In this document: in pieces, positions 1 through 8,831 of the stretch
Layout of the letters: each line of letters opens with the position of its first letter
Position numbering within the stretch: position 1 is the first letter of the stretch
From: an uncultured Hyphomicrobiales bacterium
Lineage (GTDB): Bacteria > Pseudomonadota > Alphaproteobacteria > Rhizobiales > Xanthobacteraceae
Direction: 5' to 3'
DNA: 37,788 nucleotides
NCBI GenBank assembly: GCA_903839845.1
Contig: CAIMEA010000038.1
Span: 1 to 37,788, forward strand
Notes under the pieces: model-generated
Seen by the model: only the letters and a program-made list of their open reading frames with translations
The model's database searches: none
Told to the model about the DNA's origin: nothing
Made by a program: the position numbers and the translations under genes

Positions 1-1
1 T

Positions 2-2254
2 CTGGTGCGCGGCGCCGGGTCCTATACCGACGATGTGCAAATCCCCGGCATGGCCTATGGCGTGGTGCTGCGCTCGCCGCACGGTCACGCGAAAATCAAG
101 TCGATCGACGCGACGGCTGCGAAAGCCGCGCCCGGCGTGCTCGCCATCATCACCGCCGCCGACTGGAAGGCCGCCGGCCTCGGCGATTTGCTGTCTCATT
201 CCGGCCTGAAGCTGCGCGACGGCTCGCCGATGTTCAAGCCGCGCTACCCGGTGCTGGCCGAGACGCATGTGCGCTTCATCGGCGACAGCGTCGCCTTCAT
301 CGTCGCCGATACTCTGGCGCAGGCGCATGACGCGGCCGAGCTGATGCAAGTCGATTACGAGGTCCTGCCCGCTGTCGTCTCGACAGAACAGGCCGCGCAA
401 GGCAGAGCGCGCGTCTATGACGAGTGCAAGGACAATATCTCCTTCGTCGAACTGATCGGCGACAAGGCCGCCACCGAGGCCGGCTTCGCCAAGGCGGCGC
501 ATGTCGTCAAAGGCAAATTCGTCATCAACCGCGTCACCGCCGTGACCATGGAGCCGCGCGGCGCGGTCGCGCATTATCATGCCGGCACCGGCCGCTATAC
601 GCTGCATACGGCGACGCAGCGCCCGCATGACGTCCGCGCCAACATGGCGCAAATCCTGAAAGTGAACGAGACCGCCGTCCACGTCGTCACCGGCGACACC
701 GGCGGCAGCTTCGGCATGAAGACGCCGATCTTCAACGAAATCCCGCTGGTCTGTCATGCCTCGAAGCTGACCGGCCGGCCGGTGAAATGGATCAGCACCC
801 GCACCGAGGCCTTCCTGTCCGATCCGCAGGGCCGCGACAACGTCACCGAAGCGGAGCTGGCACTCGACAAAGCCGGCCACTTTCTGGCGATGAAGGTGAA
901 GACCACGGCCGCCATCGGCGCCTATCTGCAAAACAACATGCCGGCCTTCTTTCTCAATTACGGCACGCTCGCCGGCACCTATCGCACGCCGGCGCTTTAC
1001 GTCGATGTCACCGCCGTTTTCACCAACACCAATCCGGTGCGTCCCTATCGCGGCAACGGACGCCCCGAGGCGGCCTTCGTCATCGAGCGCATGGTCGAAT
1101 TGGCGGCGCTCGAGCTCGGCATCGACAGCATCGAACTGCGGCGCCGCAATTACATCAGTCCGAAGGACATGCCGTTCAAGACCGGATTGACCTTCACTTA
1201 CGATTGCGGCGAGTTCGAAAAGAACATGGACATGGCGATCGAGATGGCGGACGTCGCCGGCTTCGACAAGCGCCGCAAGGAAGCGCGCAAGCGCGGCAAA
1301 CTGCGCGGCCTCGGCCTGTCCAACACCATCGAGCGCGCTGCGGCGCCCGGCACCGAAGGCGCCGAAGTCCGCTTCGACCGCCATGGCGGCATCACCATGT
1401 TCGCCGGCTCGAACAGCCAGGGCCAGGGCCACGAGACCGTGTTCAAGCAGATCGTCGCCGACAAGCTCGGCATTCATCCCGACGAGATCCGCTACGTGCA
1501 GGGCGACACCGATCAGGTCTGGTACGGCGAAGGCACCGGCGGCTCGCGCTCGGCGACCATGGGCGGCGCGGCTTTCTTGCGCGCCAGCGAGAAAGTGATC
1601 GAGAAGGCGATCAAGATCGCAGCGCATGCGCTCAAGCTTGAGGAAAGCGACATTAATTTTGCCGACGGCGTGTTCTCGTCGTCGAAATCGAACCGCACCA
1701 TGACGACGAAGGAAATCGCCGCCGATGCGATGGTCCCGGCGAAACTGCCGGCCGGCATGGAGCCGGGACTGGCCGCCACCGCCGTGCACAAGACGCCGGT
1801 CAATAATTTTCCGAACGGTTGCCATATCTGCGAGGTCGAGATCGATATCGAGACCGGTGAGACAGCGATCGTCGGCTATAATGTCGTCGACGATGTCGGC
1901 ACCGTGCTCAACCCGATGCTGCTGCACGGTCAGATCCATGGCGGCGTCGCGCAAGGCGCCGGACAGGCGCTGATGGAAGACATCCATTTCGACGACAGCG
2001 GCCAAATGGTGACGGCCTCGTTTATGGATTACGCCATGCCGCACGCACACAACTTCCCAGCCATGCATGTCGAGGCCAATCCGGTGCCGACCAAGACCAA
2101 TCCGCTCGGCACCAAAGGCGCCGGCGAAGCCGGTTGCGTCGGCGCCCTGCCCGCCGTGGTCAATGCCGTGGTCGATGCGCTCAAGGAGTTCGGCGTTACC
2201 CATATCGAAATGCCGGCGACGGCCGAGCGCATCTGGCGCGCGATGCAGAAGTAG
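2..2254 (+). CDS. Molybdenum hydroxylase large subunit (xanthine/aldehyde oxidase, CoxL-like), 5' end missing
   Basis: This is the molybdopterin-cytosine-dinucleotide subunit of a xanthine dehydrogenase/aldehyde oxidase family enzyme, which hydroxylates an unidentified carbon substrate. The frame is open to the left edge (codons L-V-R-G-A-G-S-Y-T-D-D match the family's usual RG.G.YTDD start), so at least the first codons are lost; GTG at 5 is probably internal. Numbering from position 5, an a/b-hammerhead domain covers about residues 1-120 and Mo-cofactor domains the rest. GGSFGMK lies near 233, PYRGNGR at 347-353, and GAGEAG with the presumed catalytic Glu near 708. The loop of true CO dehydrogenase (AYRCSFR) is absent, so it is not form I CODH. 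FAD and 2Fe-2S partner subunits are not in the window and may lie upstream. A GMC oxidoreductase begins 9 bp after the stop. Confidence 0.9.
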   Translation: MVRGAGSYTDDVQIPGMAYGVVLRSPHGHAKIKSIDATAAKAAPGVLAIITAADWKAAGLGDLLSHSGLKLRDGSPMFKPRYPVLAETHVRFIGDSVAFIVADTLAQAHDAAELMQVDYEVLPAVVSTEQAAQGRARVYDECKDNISFVELIGDKAATEAGFAKAAHVVKGKFVINRVTAVTMEPRGAVAHYHAGTGRYTLHTATQRPHDVRANMAQILKVNETAVHVVTGDTGGSFGMKTPIFNEIPLVCHASKLTGRPVKWISTRTEAFLSDPQGRDNVTEAELALDKAGHFLAMKVKTTAAIGAYLQNNMPAFFLNYGTLAGTYRTPALYVDVTAVFTNTNPVRPYRGNGRPEAAFVIERMVELAALELGIDSIELRRRNYISPKDMPFKTGLTFTYDCGEFEKNMDMAIEMADVAGFDKRRKEARKRGKLRGLGLSNTIERAAAPGTEGAEVRFDRHGGITMFAGSNSQGQGHETVFKQIVADKLGIHPDEIRYVQGDTDQVWYGEGTGGSRSATMGGAAFLRASEKVIEKAIKIAAHALKLEESDINFADGVFSSSKSNRTMTTKEIAADAMVPAKLPAGMEPGLAATAVHKTPVNNFPNGCHICEVEIDIETGETAIVGYNVVDDVGTVLNPMLLHGQIHGGVAQGAGQALMEDIHFDDSGQMVTASFMDYAMPHAHNFPAMHVEANPVPTKTNPLGTKGAGEAGCVGALPAVVNAVVDALKEFGVTHIEMPATAERIWRAMQK

Positions 2255-2263
2255 CGCGGGCGC

Positions 2264-3940
2264 GTGACCGACTCCACGCATTCGCCCGACGTCATCGTCA
2301 TCGGCGGCGGCTCGGCCGGCGCCGCCGTCGCCGCGCGCCTGTCCGAGGACCCGGCGCGGCGCGTGCTGCTGATCGAGGCCGGCGCCGATACGCCGCCGGG
2401 GCAAGTCCCCGACGATATCAAGGGGATTTTTCCGGCCGCCTATTTCAACAGCGATTACTTCTGGCCGAACCTTGAAGCAGTCATCCGCGACGGCGAAGTG
2501 CCGACGCCGTTTCCCCAGGCGCGCGTCATGGGCGGCGGCTCGAGCGTCATGGGCATGCTGGCGGTGCGCGGCAAGCCGGAGGATTACGAGCGCTGGGAGG
2601 CCATGGGCGCAACCCACTGGGGCTGGCGTGACGTATTGCCGGCCTATCAGGCGATGACCAACGATCTCGACGCGCCGACGCTCAATGCCGCCGGGCCAAA
2701 TATCGTAAAGCGCATTCCGCGCGCACGCTGGCCTTCCTATATGCATCGCGTCGAGGAGGTGCTGGCGACGCGCGGACGCCGCAAGGTCGCCGACGTCTAT
2801 GACGGTGGCGGCGACGGCTTCTTTGCCGCGCCGCTCAGCCAGGACGACGAACGGGCGACCAGCGCGCGCTGTTATTTGACGGACGCGGTGCGGGCGCGGC
2901 CCAATCTGGCCATCATGGCGCAAACGCGCGCTCTGCGTCTGACATTCGCCGGTGCCACTGTTACCGGCGTGGTCGTGCAACGCGGCGGTGAAACGCTCAC
3001 CCTCGCCGCGACCGAAGTCGTCGTGTCCTGCGGCGCGGTGCATTCGCCGGCTTTGTTACTGCGCTCCGGCATCGGCCCGGCCAGCGACTTGCGTGCGCTT
3101 GGCATCGATGTCGCCGCCGATTGCCCCGGCGTCGGCCGCAACTACCAGAATCACGCGCAGCTGCATTTCGCGATGACGCTCAAGCCCGGCTCGCAGCTGC
3201 CGCAATCGGCGCAGCACTACATCATGTCGGCACTGCAATTTTCCTCCGGCGTGGACGGCGGCACGCCCGGCGATCTGTTTCACTATTTTACCGGGCGCAT
3301 CAGTCCAAAGAATTTCGGCCGGGGCATGGCCATGCTAGCCTGCGCGCTTTATGGCCCGGTGTCGCGCGGGCGGGTAACGCTCGCGGCCGCCGATCCGGCG
3401 ACGCCGCCGCGAGTCGAGCAGCGGCTGTTTTCCGATCCCGTGGATGTCAAACGCATGGTCATTGCCGGGCGTCACGCCTTTGGTCTTCTGCTCGACCCGG
3501 CCATCCGCAAATGCTTTGAGGAAATCTATCTGATGCCGCGGCAGGCGCCGCTTCGCCTGATCAATGGCACCGGCTTGATCGGCGCCATCAAAACCGCAAG
3601 CGCGGCGGCGGTCCTGGCCGCGCCCGCATGGCTGCGCCGCGCAATCATCGGCGCGGCGATCAAACCCGGACGGCTGGTCTTCGATGGCGCGACGACATAC
3701 GCACTGAGCGATGAAGACATTGTCGATGCGGCCGGGCCGATGTTCCACCCGACGTCGACCTGCGCCATCGGTGCGGCCGACAATCAGCTGGCGGTGGTTG
3801 ATCCCGAGTGCCGCGTCTATGGCGTCCAGGGCCTGCGCGTCGCCGATGCCTCGGTGATGCCGTCGATCGTCAGCGCCAACACCAATATGGCGGCGATCAT
3901 GATCGGCGAGCGCGTCGCGGAATTCATGCGACGGGCTTGA
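2264..3940 (+). CDS. GMC family FAD-dependent oxidoreductase (choline/alcohol dehydrogenase-like)
   Basis: A 558-residue flavoprotein of the glucose-methanol-choline oxidoreductase family, expected to oxidise an alcohol; the substrate cannot be read from sequence. The N-terminal dinucleotide fold is clear: VIVIGGGSAGAAVAARL at about residues 10-26, followed by the acidic end of beta-2 in LLIEAG. The family's glycine-rich FAD segment appears as RVMGGGSSVMG near residue 87. The C-terminal part has HPTSTCAIG with the presumed catalytic His near 495 and SANTNMAAIMIGE, where the family has its second active-site residue. The start is GTG with only a weak purine stretch ahead. The 9-bp gap to the molybdenum hydroxylase suggests co-transcription, an unusual pairing that might serve consecutive oxidations. 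It converges on the membrane glycosyltransferase gene, with 14 bp between the stops. Confidence 0.9.
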   Translation: MTDSTHSPDVIVIGGGSAGAAVAARLSEDPARRVLLIEAGADTPPGQVPDDIKGIFPAAYFNSDYFWPNLEAVIRDGEVPTPFPQARVMGGGSSVMGMLAVRGKPEDYERWEAMGATHWGWRDVLPAYQAMTNDLDAPTLNAAGPNIVKRIPRARWPSYMHRVEEVLATRGRRKVADVYDGGGDGFFAAPLSQDDERATSARCYLTDAVRARPNLAIMAQTRALRLTFAGATVTGVVVQRGGETLTLAATEVVVSCGAVHSPALLLRSGIGPASDLRALGIDVAADCPGVGRNYQNHAQLHFAMTLKPGSQLPQSAQHYIMSALQFSSGVDGGTPGDLFHYFTGRISPKNFGRGMAMLACALYGPVSRGRVTLAAADPATPPRVEQRLFSDPVDVKRMVIAGRHAFGLLLDPAIRKCFEEIYLMPRQAPLRLINGTGLIGAIKTASAAAVLAAPAWLRRAIIGAAIKPGRLVFDGATTYALSDEDIVDAAGPMFHPTSTCAIGAADNQLAVVDPECRVYGVQGLRVADASVMPSIVSANTNMAAIMIGERVAEFMRRA

Positions 3941-3954
3941 GACCTGTTGCCGCG

Positions 3955-5493
3955 CTATTTCCTCTCCGGCGCGATCGCCCGCAGCGCGTCGGCGGTGGCG
4001 GCTTCATAGAGAACCGTGCCGCCTTGTTCGAACAGAACCTGCAGGCCGGACTTACGGAAATTAGCGTTGAAGACCTTTTCGCCATAAGCGCTTGACAAAA
4101 AGGCCGAACGAGTTTCGTTGGCATACAGAAATGCGCGGGTGGCGGCGAAGCGCACGCCGGCATCGATGCCGGCAGCCGGCCGCACTGTCAGGTTCTCCGG
4201 GTAGGCATAGGAAAAGTAGAACGCCAGCGCCGCGGCGCTGCGCGCGTCGGCCGTCACCAGAACGTAGGCCGTCGCCGGCTGCGCGGCGACCGCGGCGCGG
4301 ACGATCTGCATGGCCGCCGCCTCGCCGTTCTCGATGCCGCTCCAGCCGCGCACATACCTTACATACGGCACCGCGGTGATGGCCAGAACCAGCACCGCCA
4401 CAAGGCCGCATCCGACAACCGGCCAGCGCGCGCCAGCGAAGTCAAGACGCGCGGCGAAAGAAGCAGCGACGATATAAAGGCCCGGCAACGCCGGTAAAAT
4501 GTAGCGCGGATAGAGCGGCAGCGGATCGTAGTGCGAGAGGTTCGTCGAGCCGAACCAGAACAGCGCCAGACAACTCGCAGTATAGACGCCCCATACGACA
4601 AGAGCCCGCGGCAGGACGAAAAAGCCAAGCAACGCAAAGACCAGCACCGGACCAAAGCTGCGATACAGCATCAAGGCCGGCTCGAGCGTCAGCCGCGACA
4701 ACAGCGAATGACCGGAATAGATCGTCCACCACGCATCCGGATGGGCGCGCTGTTTCGCGAACGCCGCAGCGATGGTCGACAGTTGCGCCCACGGATCGCC
4801 CCAGACAACGGCGTTGAACCAAAGGTAAAACATGCCGAGGACAACACCGGTCATCAGGACCGGCAAGTAAAATCGCCGCCATAACAACCCGCCCTCGCCG
4901 GATCGCATGTCGCGCACAAATACGTAGAACCAGACCGGCAAGACCCAATAAGCGCTCTCCTTCGCCAGAAAAGCACCGAAGACGCACCCCACGGCGAGCA
5001 CGGGAAAGAGCGGCCACGATCCGGCGCGGACGGCGTTCGCCAGACGCGCATCTAAAAGTGCGACCGACGCCGCCAACCACGCGGACGCGATCAGATCGGG
5101 ATAGAGATCGACCGCGCCGTCGAACAGCGGAACGCTGGTGAGGCAAAAGGCCAGCCCGAAAAGCCGCGCCTTCACGTCCGGCAAGGCCACCCAGACGATC
5201 GCAATAAGCGCCAGCGCCGCGCAAAGCGGATAAAGGTGGGTGGTGAGGATCGTCACGCCGAACATTTTGTAGATCAGCGCGACCGGCAGAATGACGCCTA
5301 AACGGAAATCGAAGGTCTCCGGCAGGCCGTCGAAGACATGGCCGAACGCGCCATGATGCATGAAGTAATCGGCGCGCAGCGAATACCAGAAGGGATCGGA
5401 ATCGTTGAACTGGTGCGGATAGCCAAGCCACAGCGCCACAAAGGCGGCCATGGCAGTGCAGAGATAGATGGCGTCGCGGCGTCCGACCGGCAT
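3955..5493 (-). CDS. Polytopic membrane protein, GT39/ArnT-like glycosyltransferase
   Basis: About 512 residues with many hydrophobic helices and a short charged loop after the first helix (HQFNDSDPFWY...). That is where GT-C family enzymes (protein mannosyltransferase, ArnT, GT39/GT83) carry their catalytic acidic residues, here in NDSD. The tail after the last helix is soluble and may be periplasmic. Such proteins move a sugar from a polyprenyl phosphate donor to a lipid or protein; the acceptor here is unknown. I chose ATG at 5493 because GAGG/GGGA lies just ahead. An upstream TTG at 5553 would add 20 residues (MTSSTPIRTLPWLC...) without a convincing ribosome site. The gene lies downstream of ilvA on the same strand, with 75 bp between them from the ATG (15 bp from the TTG), so read-through transcription is possible. 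Confidence 0.65.
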   Translation of the reverse strand: MPVGRRDAIYLCTAMAAFVALWLGYPHQFNDSDPFWYSLRADYFMHHGAFGHVFDGLPETFDFRLGVILPVALIYKMFGVTILTTHLYPLCAALALIAIVWVALPDVKARLFGLAFCLTSVPLFDGAVDLYPDLIASAWLAASVALLDARLANAVRAGSWPLFPVLAVGCVFGAFLAKESAYWVLPVWFYVFVRDMRSGEGGLLWRRFYLPVLMTGVVLGMFYLWFNAVVWGDPWAQLSTIAAAFAKQRAHPDAWWTIYSGHSLLSRLTLEPALMLYRSFGPVLVFALLGFFVLPRALVVWGVYTASCLALFWFGSTNLSHYDPLPLYPRYILPALPGLYIVAASFAARLDFAGARWPVVGCGLVAVLVLAITAVPYVRYVRGWSGIENGEAAAMQIVRAAVAAQPATAYVLVTADARSAAALAFYFSYAYPENLTVRPAAGIDAGVRFAATRAFLYANETRSAFLSSAYGEKVFNANFRKSGLQVLFEQGGTVLYEAATADALRAIAPERK

Positions 5494-5568
5494 TCCCTGC
5501 CTCGGCCCCTTACAAAGCCAAGGCAGTGTCCGGATCGGCGTTGATGAAGTCAACCGCCGGCGATACCG

Positions 5569-6786
5569 CTAGACGATACCCTGCCCGAGCCGCACCGGCT
5601 GGTAACCGTCGGCGGCGAGCGCCGCCATGATCTCGGCGGCGTGTTTTGCGTCGCGCGTCTCGACCGTGACGTCGAGCCTGGCGCCCTTAGCCGGCACATC
5701 GAGCAGCAGGCGGCGGTGCTCGACTTCGAGAATATTAGCGCCGAGCGCGCCGAGCCGCGTCGCGACAATGCCGAGCACCCCCGGCTGATCGGGAATGGCC
5801 AGCCGGAACGAGACGATACGCGCCTCGCGTTCGAGTTCTCGCACCATGATGGAGGCCAGAATGCGCGGGTCGATATTGCCGCCGCACAGGATCAGGCCGA
5901 CGCGCTTGCCCTTGAAGCGCGCGGGTTCCGCGAGCAGCGCGGCAAGCCCGGCAGCGCCGGCGCCCTCGGCCATGGTCTTCTGCAAGGTGACATAGGCGTT
6001 CACCGCGCGTTCGAGATGCGCCTCGTCGACCAGGATCACATCGGAGACGAGGTCGCGAATGATCGGCAGCGTCAGCTTGCCGACATTCTTGACGGCGATG
6101 CCTTCGGCCAGAGTCGGCCCGCCGATCGGCCTATTGCCGTGTTCGAGCGCGTTCCACACCGCCGGGTAAAGCGCCGCCTCGACGCCGACGATCTCGATCT
6201 TCGGATTGACCGAACGGGCAGCAATCGCATTGCCGGCAATCAGCCCGCCGCCGCCGATCGGAATGACGAGTTGATCGAGGTCGGAAACCTCCTCAAGCAT
6301 TTCCAGGGCGATGGTGCCCTGCCCGGCGATGACATGCGCATCGTCATAAGGATGCACCAACGTCAGGCCGCGCTCCTTCTGGATGATCTCGCAGCGCGCC
6401 TGCGCGTCGGCAACGCTCTCGCCGTCCAGCACCACCTCGGCGCCGTGCGAGCGCGTCGCTGCGACTTTGACGAAGGGCGTCGTCACCGGCATGACGATGG
6501 TCGCGGGGATGCCGAGGCGCGCCGCGTGATAGGCGACCGCCTGCGCATGGTTGCCGGCCGACATGGCGATGACGCCGCGCTGGCGCTCCGCGTCGTTCAA
6601 AGAGGTCAGCTTGACCAGGGCGCCGCGGTCCTTGAACGAATTGGTGACCTGGAGATTTTCATATTTGACGAAGACTTGCGCCCCGGTCAGCGCCGACAGC
6701 CGCGGCGCCGGCAGCATCGGCGTGCGCAGCACCTGACCGACAATGACGCGGCGAGCTTCCTCGATATCGGCAATCGTCACGCTCAT
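5569..6786 (-). CDS. ilvA: Threonine ammonia-lyase (threonine dehydratase), PLP-dependent, with C-terminal ACT domain
   Basis: A 405-residue fold-type II PLP enzyme that deaminates L-threonine to 2-oxobutanoate, the entry to isoleucine synthesis. The PLP lysine is in NSFKDRGAL (Lys52). SAGNHAQAVAYHA binds substrate, and the phosphate-binding glycine loop is GGGGLIAGN. One ACT domain follows from about residue 322 (FRLAIPDQPGVLGIVA...), so the enzyme is probably amino-acid controlled. A single ACT and about 405 residues match the shorter class rather than the 510-residue E. coli IlvA. The start at 6786 is supported by AGGAG 11 nt upstream; the frame extends 14 codons further without a better site. 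The usual ENLQ.TGSFK motif reads ENLQVTNSFK here. A catabolic or serine-active role cannot be excluded. Confidence 0.88.
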   Translation of the reverse strand: MSVTIADIEEARRVIVGQVLRTPMLPAPRLSALTGAQVFVKYENLQVTNSFKDRGALVKLTSLNDAERQRGVIAMSAGNHAQAVAYHAARLGIPATIVMPVTTPFVKVAATRSHGAEVVLDGESVADAQARCEIIQKERGLTLVHPYDDAHVIAGQGTIALEMLEEVSDLDQLVIPIGGGGLIAGNAIAARSVNPKIEIVGVEAALYPAVWNALEHGNRPIGGPTLAEGIAVKNVGKLTLPIIRDLVSDVILVDEAHLERAVNAYVTLQKTMAEGAGAAGLAALLAEPARFKGKRVGLILCGGNIDPRILASIMVRELEREARIVSFRLAIPDQPGVLGIVATRLGALGANILEVEHRRLLLDVPAKGARLDVTVETRDAKHAAEIMAALAADGYQPVRLGQGIV

Positions 6787-6939
6787 CGTCTGAAAGTCTC
6801 CTGGCAGAGGCCGGCTATTTGGCGCCACCTAAGCATAACGTCCACGTTTCGTCCCTTGCGGTGGAGCGGTATATTCGCCATCTGCAAAGGTGCCCGGCGA
6901 AGGGCACAGGATGTCGCCAAAGGGCGAAGGGGGACGGCC

Positions 6940-7452
6940 ATGTCGATGGATATCAAACCGCACGCCTACGATCCGATGCTGAACCCGGAGCTGTTCGAGG
7001 GCGTGCTGGCCCGCCGGGTGCTGGCTTTCTTCATCGATTTTCTGGTGATTTCTATACCGGTAGTGCTGGCGGCGATGTTCATTTTCGCCTTCGGTATCGT
7101 CACGCTGGGCTTCGGCTGGGCACTCTATTGGCTGCTGCCGCCGGCCTCGGTGGTCTGGGCCATCGTCTATTTCGGCGCGACTTTGGGCGGCGACCGCTCG
7201 GCCACGATCGGCATGCGGGTGATGGAGCTGGAAATGCGGACCTGGTACGGCGCGCCGGCCTATTTCGTGCTCGGCGCGGTGCATGCCATCGCCTTCTGGT
7301 TTACGGTGTCGGTGCTCTCGCCCTTCGTCCTGCTGGTCGCCTTTTTCAACCAGCGCCGCCGCCTGCTGCACGATATCCTGCTCGGCACCGTCATTATCAA
7401 CAATCCGCAGCGCGCCGCCCAGTTGCGGCCTTTGGTCGCCGCTAGCCGATAA
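6940..7452 (+). CDS. RDD family membrane protein
   Basis: A 170-residue integral membrane protein with the RDD-family pattern: ARRVLAFFIDFLV in the first helix supplies the conserved Arg and Asp, and GGDRSATIGMRVM in the loop after the second helix region carries the second conserved charged group. I see three or four hydrophobic segments. The molecular function of the family is not settled; some members affect ion or osmotic homeostasis. ATG at 6940 follows a GAAGGGGGA ribosome site. The same frame runs far upstream across ilvA on the other strand, which is a composition artefact. It lies 133 bp before bpt on the same strand, a pairing I recall from other Hyphomicrobiales, and is divergent from ilvA. 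Confidence 0.85.
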   Translation: MSMDIKPHAYDPMLNPELFEGVLARRVLAFFIDFLVISIPVVLAAMFIFAFGIVTLGFGWALYWLLPPASVVWAIVYFGATLGGDRSATIGMRVMELEMRTWYGAPAYFVLGAVHAIAFWFTVSVLSPFVLLVAFFNQRRRLLHDILLGTVIINNPQRAAQLRPLVAASR

Positions 7453-7585
7453 GGCCCAGGCGGCGCGGTTGTGGCGAAATATGCGGCACCGGGCGATACC
7501 GGGTCCCATCAGGCCCTTTGACGGAACCGGCGCGCCGCGCAATGCTTGTGATCTCGAGTCTTAAGGACACCAGGGTTCGGCCACA

Positions 7586-8335
7586 GTGACCCAGCACTCG
7601 CGCGACACGCCGCAATTCTACCTGACCGCGCCGTCGCCCTGCCCCTATTTGAAGGGCCAGGAAGAGCGCAAGGTGTTCACGCATCTGGTCGGCGAGCGCG
7701 CCGGCGAACTCAACGACCTGCTGACGCATGGCGGCTTCCGCCGCAGCCAGTCGATCGCCTACCGCCCGGCTTGCGAAACCTGCCGCGCTTGCGTGTCGGT
7801 GCGCGTCGTCGTCGCCGACTTCAAGCCGTCGCGCAACATGCGGCGCAATGCCGACCATAACAGCGACATCATCGGCGACATGCACAAGCCGGCGCCGACC
7901 TCCGAGCAATATTCGGTGTTCCGCGCCTATCTCGACGCCCGCCATCGCGACGGCGGCATGGCCGACATGACCGTGCTCGATTATGCGATGATGATCGAGG
8001 ACAGCCACGTCGACACCCGCGTCATCGACTACCGCGTGCGCAATGCGGATTCAGGATTCACCGGCCGCGGCGCCGGCCCCTTGCTGGCGGTGGCGCTAAC
8101 CGACGTGCTCAGCGACGGCCTGTCGATGGTCTATTCGTTCTTCGATCCGGACGCCGGCGAGCGTTCGCTCGGCACCTTCATGATCCTCGACCACATCGAG
8201 CGCGCCCGCGCCATGGGTCTGCCTTACGTCTATCTCGGTTATTGGGTACAGGGCTCGAAGAAGATGGACTACAAAGGCCGCTTCCTGCCGCAGGAGCGGT
8301 TGATGGCGAGCGGGTGGAGCCGGGTCGAGGGTTAG
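7586..8335 (+). CDS. bpt: Aspartate/glutamate leucyltransferase (Bpt, ATE1-like)
   Basis: A 249-residue aminoacyl-tRNA-protein transferase that attaches leucine to proteins with N-terminal Asp or Glu, marking them for the ClpS/ClpAP N-degron pathway in the cytosol. The N-terminal domain carries the family's cysteines: PCPYL near residue 19 and [14 protein letters not shown] near 60-73. The C-terminal GNAT-like domain includes [18 protein letters not shown] and [18 protein letters not shown]. The start is GTG at 7586, with GGACACC and other weak purine stretches upstream. Length and motifs are complete. The last 17-18 codons occur again about 695 bp downstream (8974-9027) with mostly synonymous differences, so the present 3' end may come from a recombination or integration event. 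Confidence 0.93.
   Translation: MTQHSRDTPQFYLTAPSPCPYLKGQEERKVFTHLVGERAGELNDLLTHGGFRRSQSIAYRPACETCRACVSVRVVVADFKPSRNMRRNADHNSDIIGDMHKPAPTSEQYSVFRAYLDARHRDGGMADMTVLDYAMMIEDSHVDTRVIDYRVRNADSGFTGRGAGPLLAVALTDVLSDGLSMVYSFFDPDAGERSLGTFMILDHIERARAMGLPYVYLGYWVQGSKKMDYKGRFLPQERLMASGWSRVEG
8279..8332 (+). repeat. Direct repeat copy 1: last 18 codons of bpt
   Basis: This segment encodes the end of Bpt ([18 protein letters not shown]). It aligns codon for codon with 8974-9027. The first 11 codons differ at only two bases; the rest differ mainly by synonymous replacements (ggg/ggc, agc/tcg, cgg/agg, gtc/gtg). The pair brackets the AT-rich insert, as attachment-site or recombination duplications do. Confidence 0.85.
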
Positions 8336-8379
8336 CACGCGCCCCTATATCGGCCGCCTTCAGCCGTCACAGGCCGACG

Positions 8380-8787
8380 TCAATTAGCCTGCACGAACAC
8401 GAATGGATATTGCTGTTTATTCAGCGTGATTGTCTGGCGGAAGAGTCCGGTTCTTTTGACCTTCGTTTCTTTGCCCGCTTCCATAACGACGGGAACACCG
8501 GACGTCGTAACAATGTCGATTGTCTTTTCACCGTCTTCGTCTCGCACCGAGAAGACACCGACGCTGAATATTCCGTAGCTGCTGGTGACGATGCCTTCAA
8601 TTTCAACGGTTCTGTTTTCGTAGGTGTCGGGCTCCGCCCGCATTTTATCAACCCGCGTTACGCCCGCGATCATTTCGGCCGGCGTTTTAAAATAGATTTG
8701 GTAAGCCGCAAGAACGCCCAACAAAACGGCCAGCACCACGAAAATTTTCAGAAGAAAATTAAGCGTAGAGAAAAAGAAGTTGACCAT
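8380..8787 (-). CDS. Orphan membrane-anchored protein, possible OB-fold domain
   Basis: A 135-residue protein I do not recognise. Residues 1-30 form one hydrophobic helix (FLLKIFVVLAVLLGVLAAY), and the rest is predicted outside the membrane. The soluble part alternates short beta-like stretches: TVEIEGIVTSSYGIFSVGVF, VRDEDGEKTIDIVTTSG, ETKVKRTGLF. This resembles small nucleic-acid-type OB folds, but the assignment is only a pattern impression. ATG at 8787 follows a very strong GGAGGAGG ribosome site. Codon use is visibly AT-richer than in neighbouring genes, and the gene is alone in the insert, antisense to bpt. It is likely a real, recently acquired gene of unknown role. Confidence 0.65.
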   Translation of the reverse strand: MVNFFFSTLNFLLKIFVVLAVLLGVLAAYQIYFKTPAEMIAGVTRVDKMRAEPDTYENRTVEIEGIVTSSYGIFSVGVFSVRDEDGEKTIDIVTTSGVPVVMEAGKETKVKRTGLFRQTITLNKQQYPFVFVQAN

Positions 8788-8806
8788 AACGCGCCTCCTC
8801 CCCGCT

Positions 8807-8831
8807 CATTGGCCAATATTTTCAACCAATG
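8807..8831. promoter_or_regulatory. Inverted repeat upstream of the orphan gene
   Basis: CATTGG (8807-8812) and CCAATG (8826-8831) form a 6-bp inverted repeat around a 13-bp AT-rich centre. The palindrome TTGGCCAA sits at 8809-8816. It lies about 20-45 bp before the ATG at 8787, where a promoter or operator would be. No regulator is recognised. Confidence 0.3.

Noticed and set aside
2-1100. Form I carbon monoxide dehydrogenase.
   Set aside because: The AYRCSFR active-site loop is missing; the residues are PYRGNGR.
5641-6939. Long N-terminal extension of the RDD protein across ilvA.
   Set aside because: The upstream part is antisense to a conserved enzyme; the ATG at 6940 has a good ribosome site and starts the family domain.
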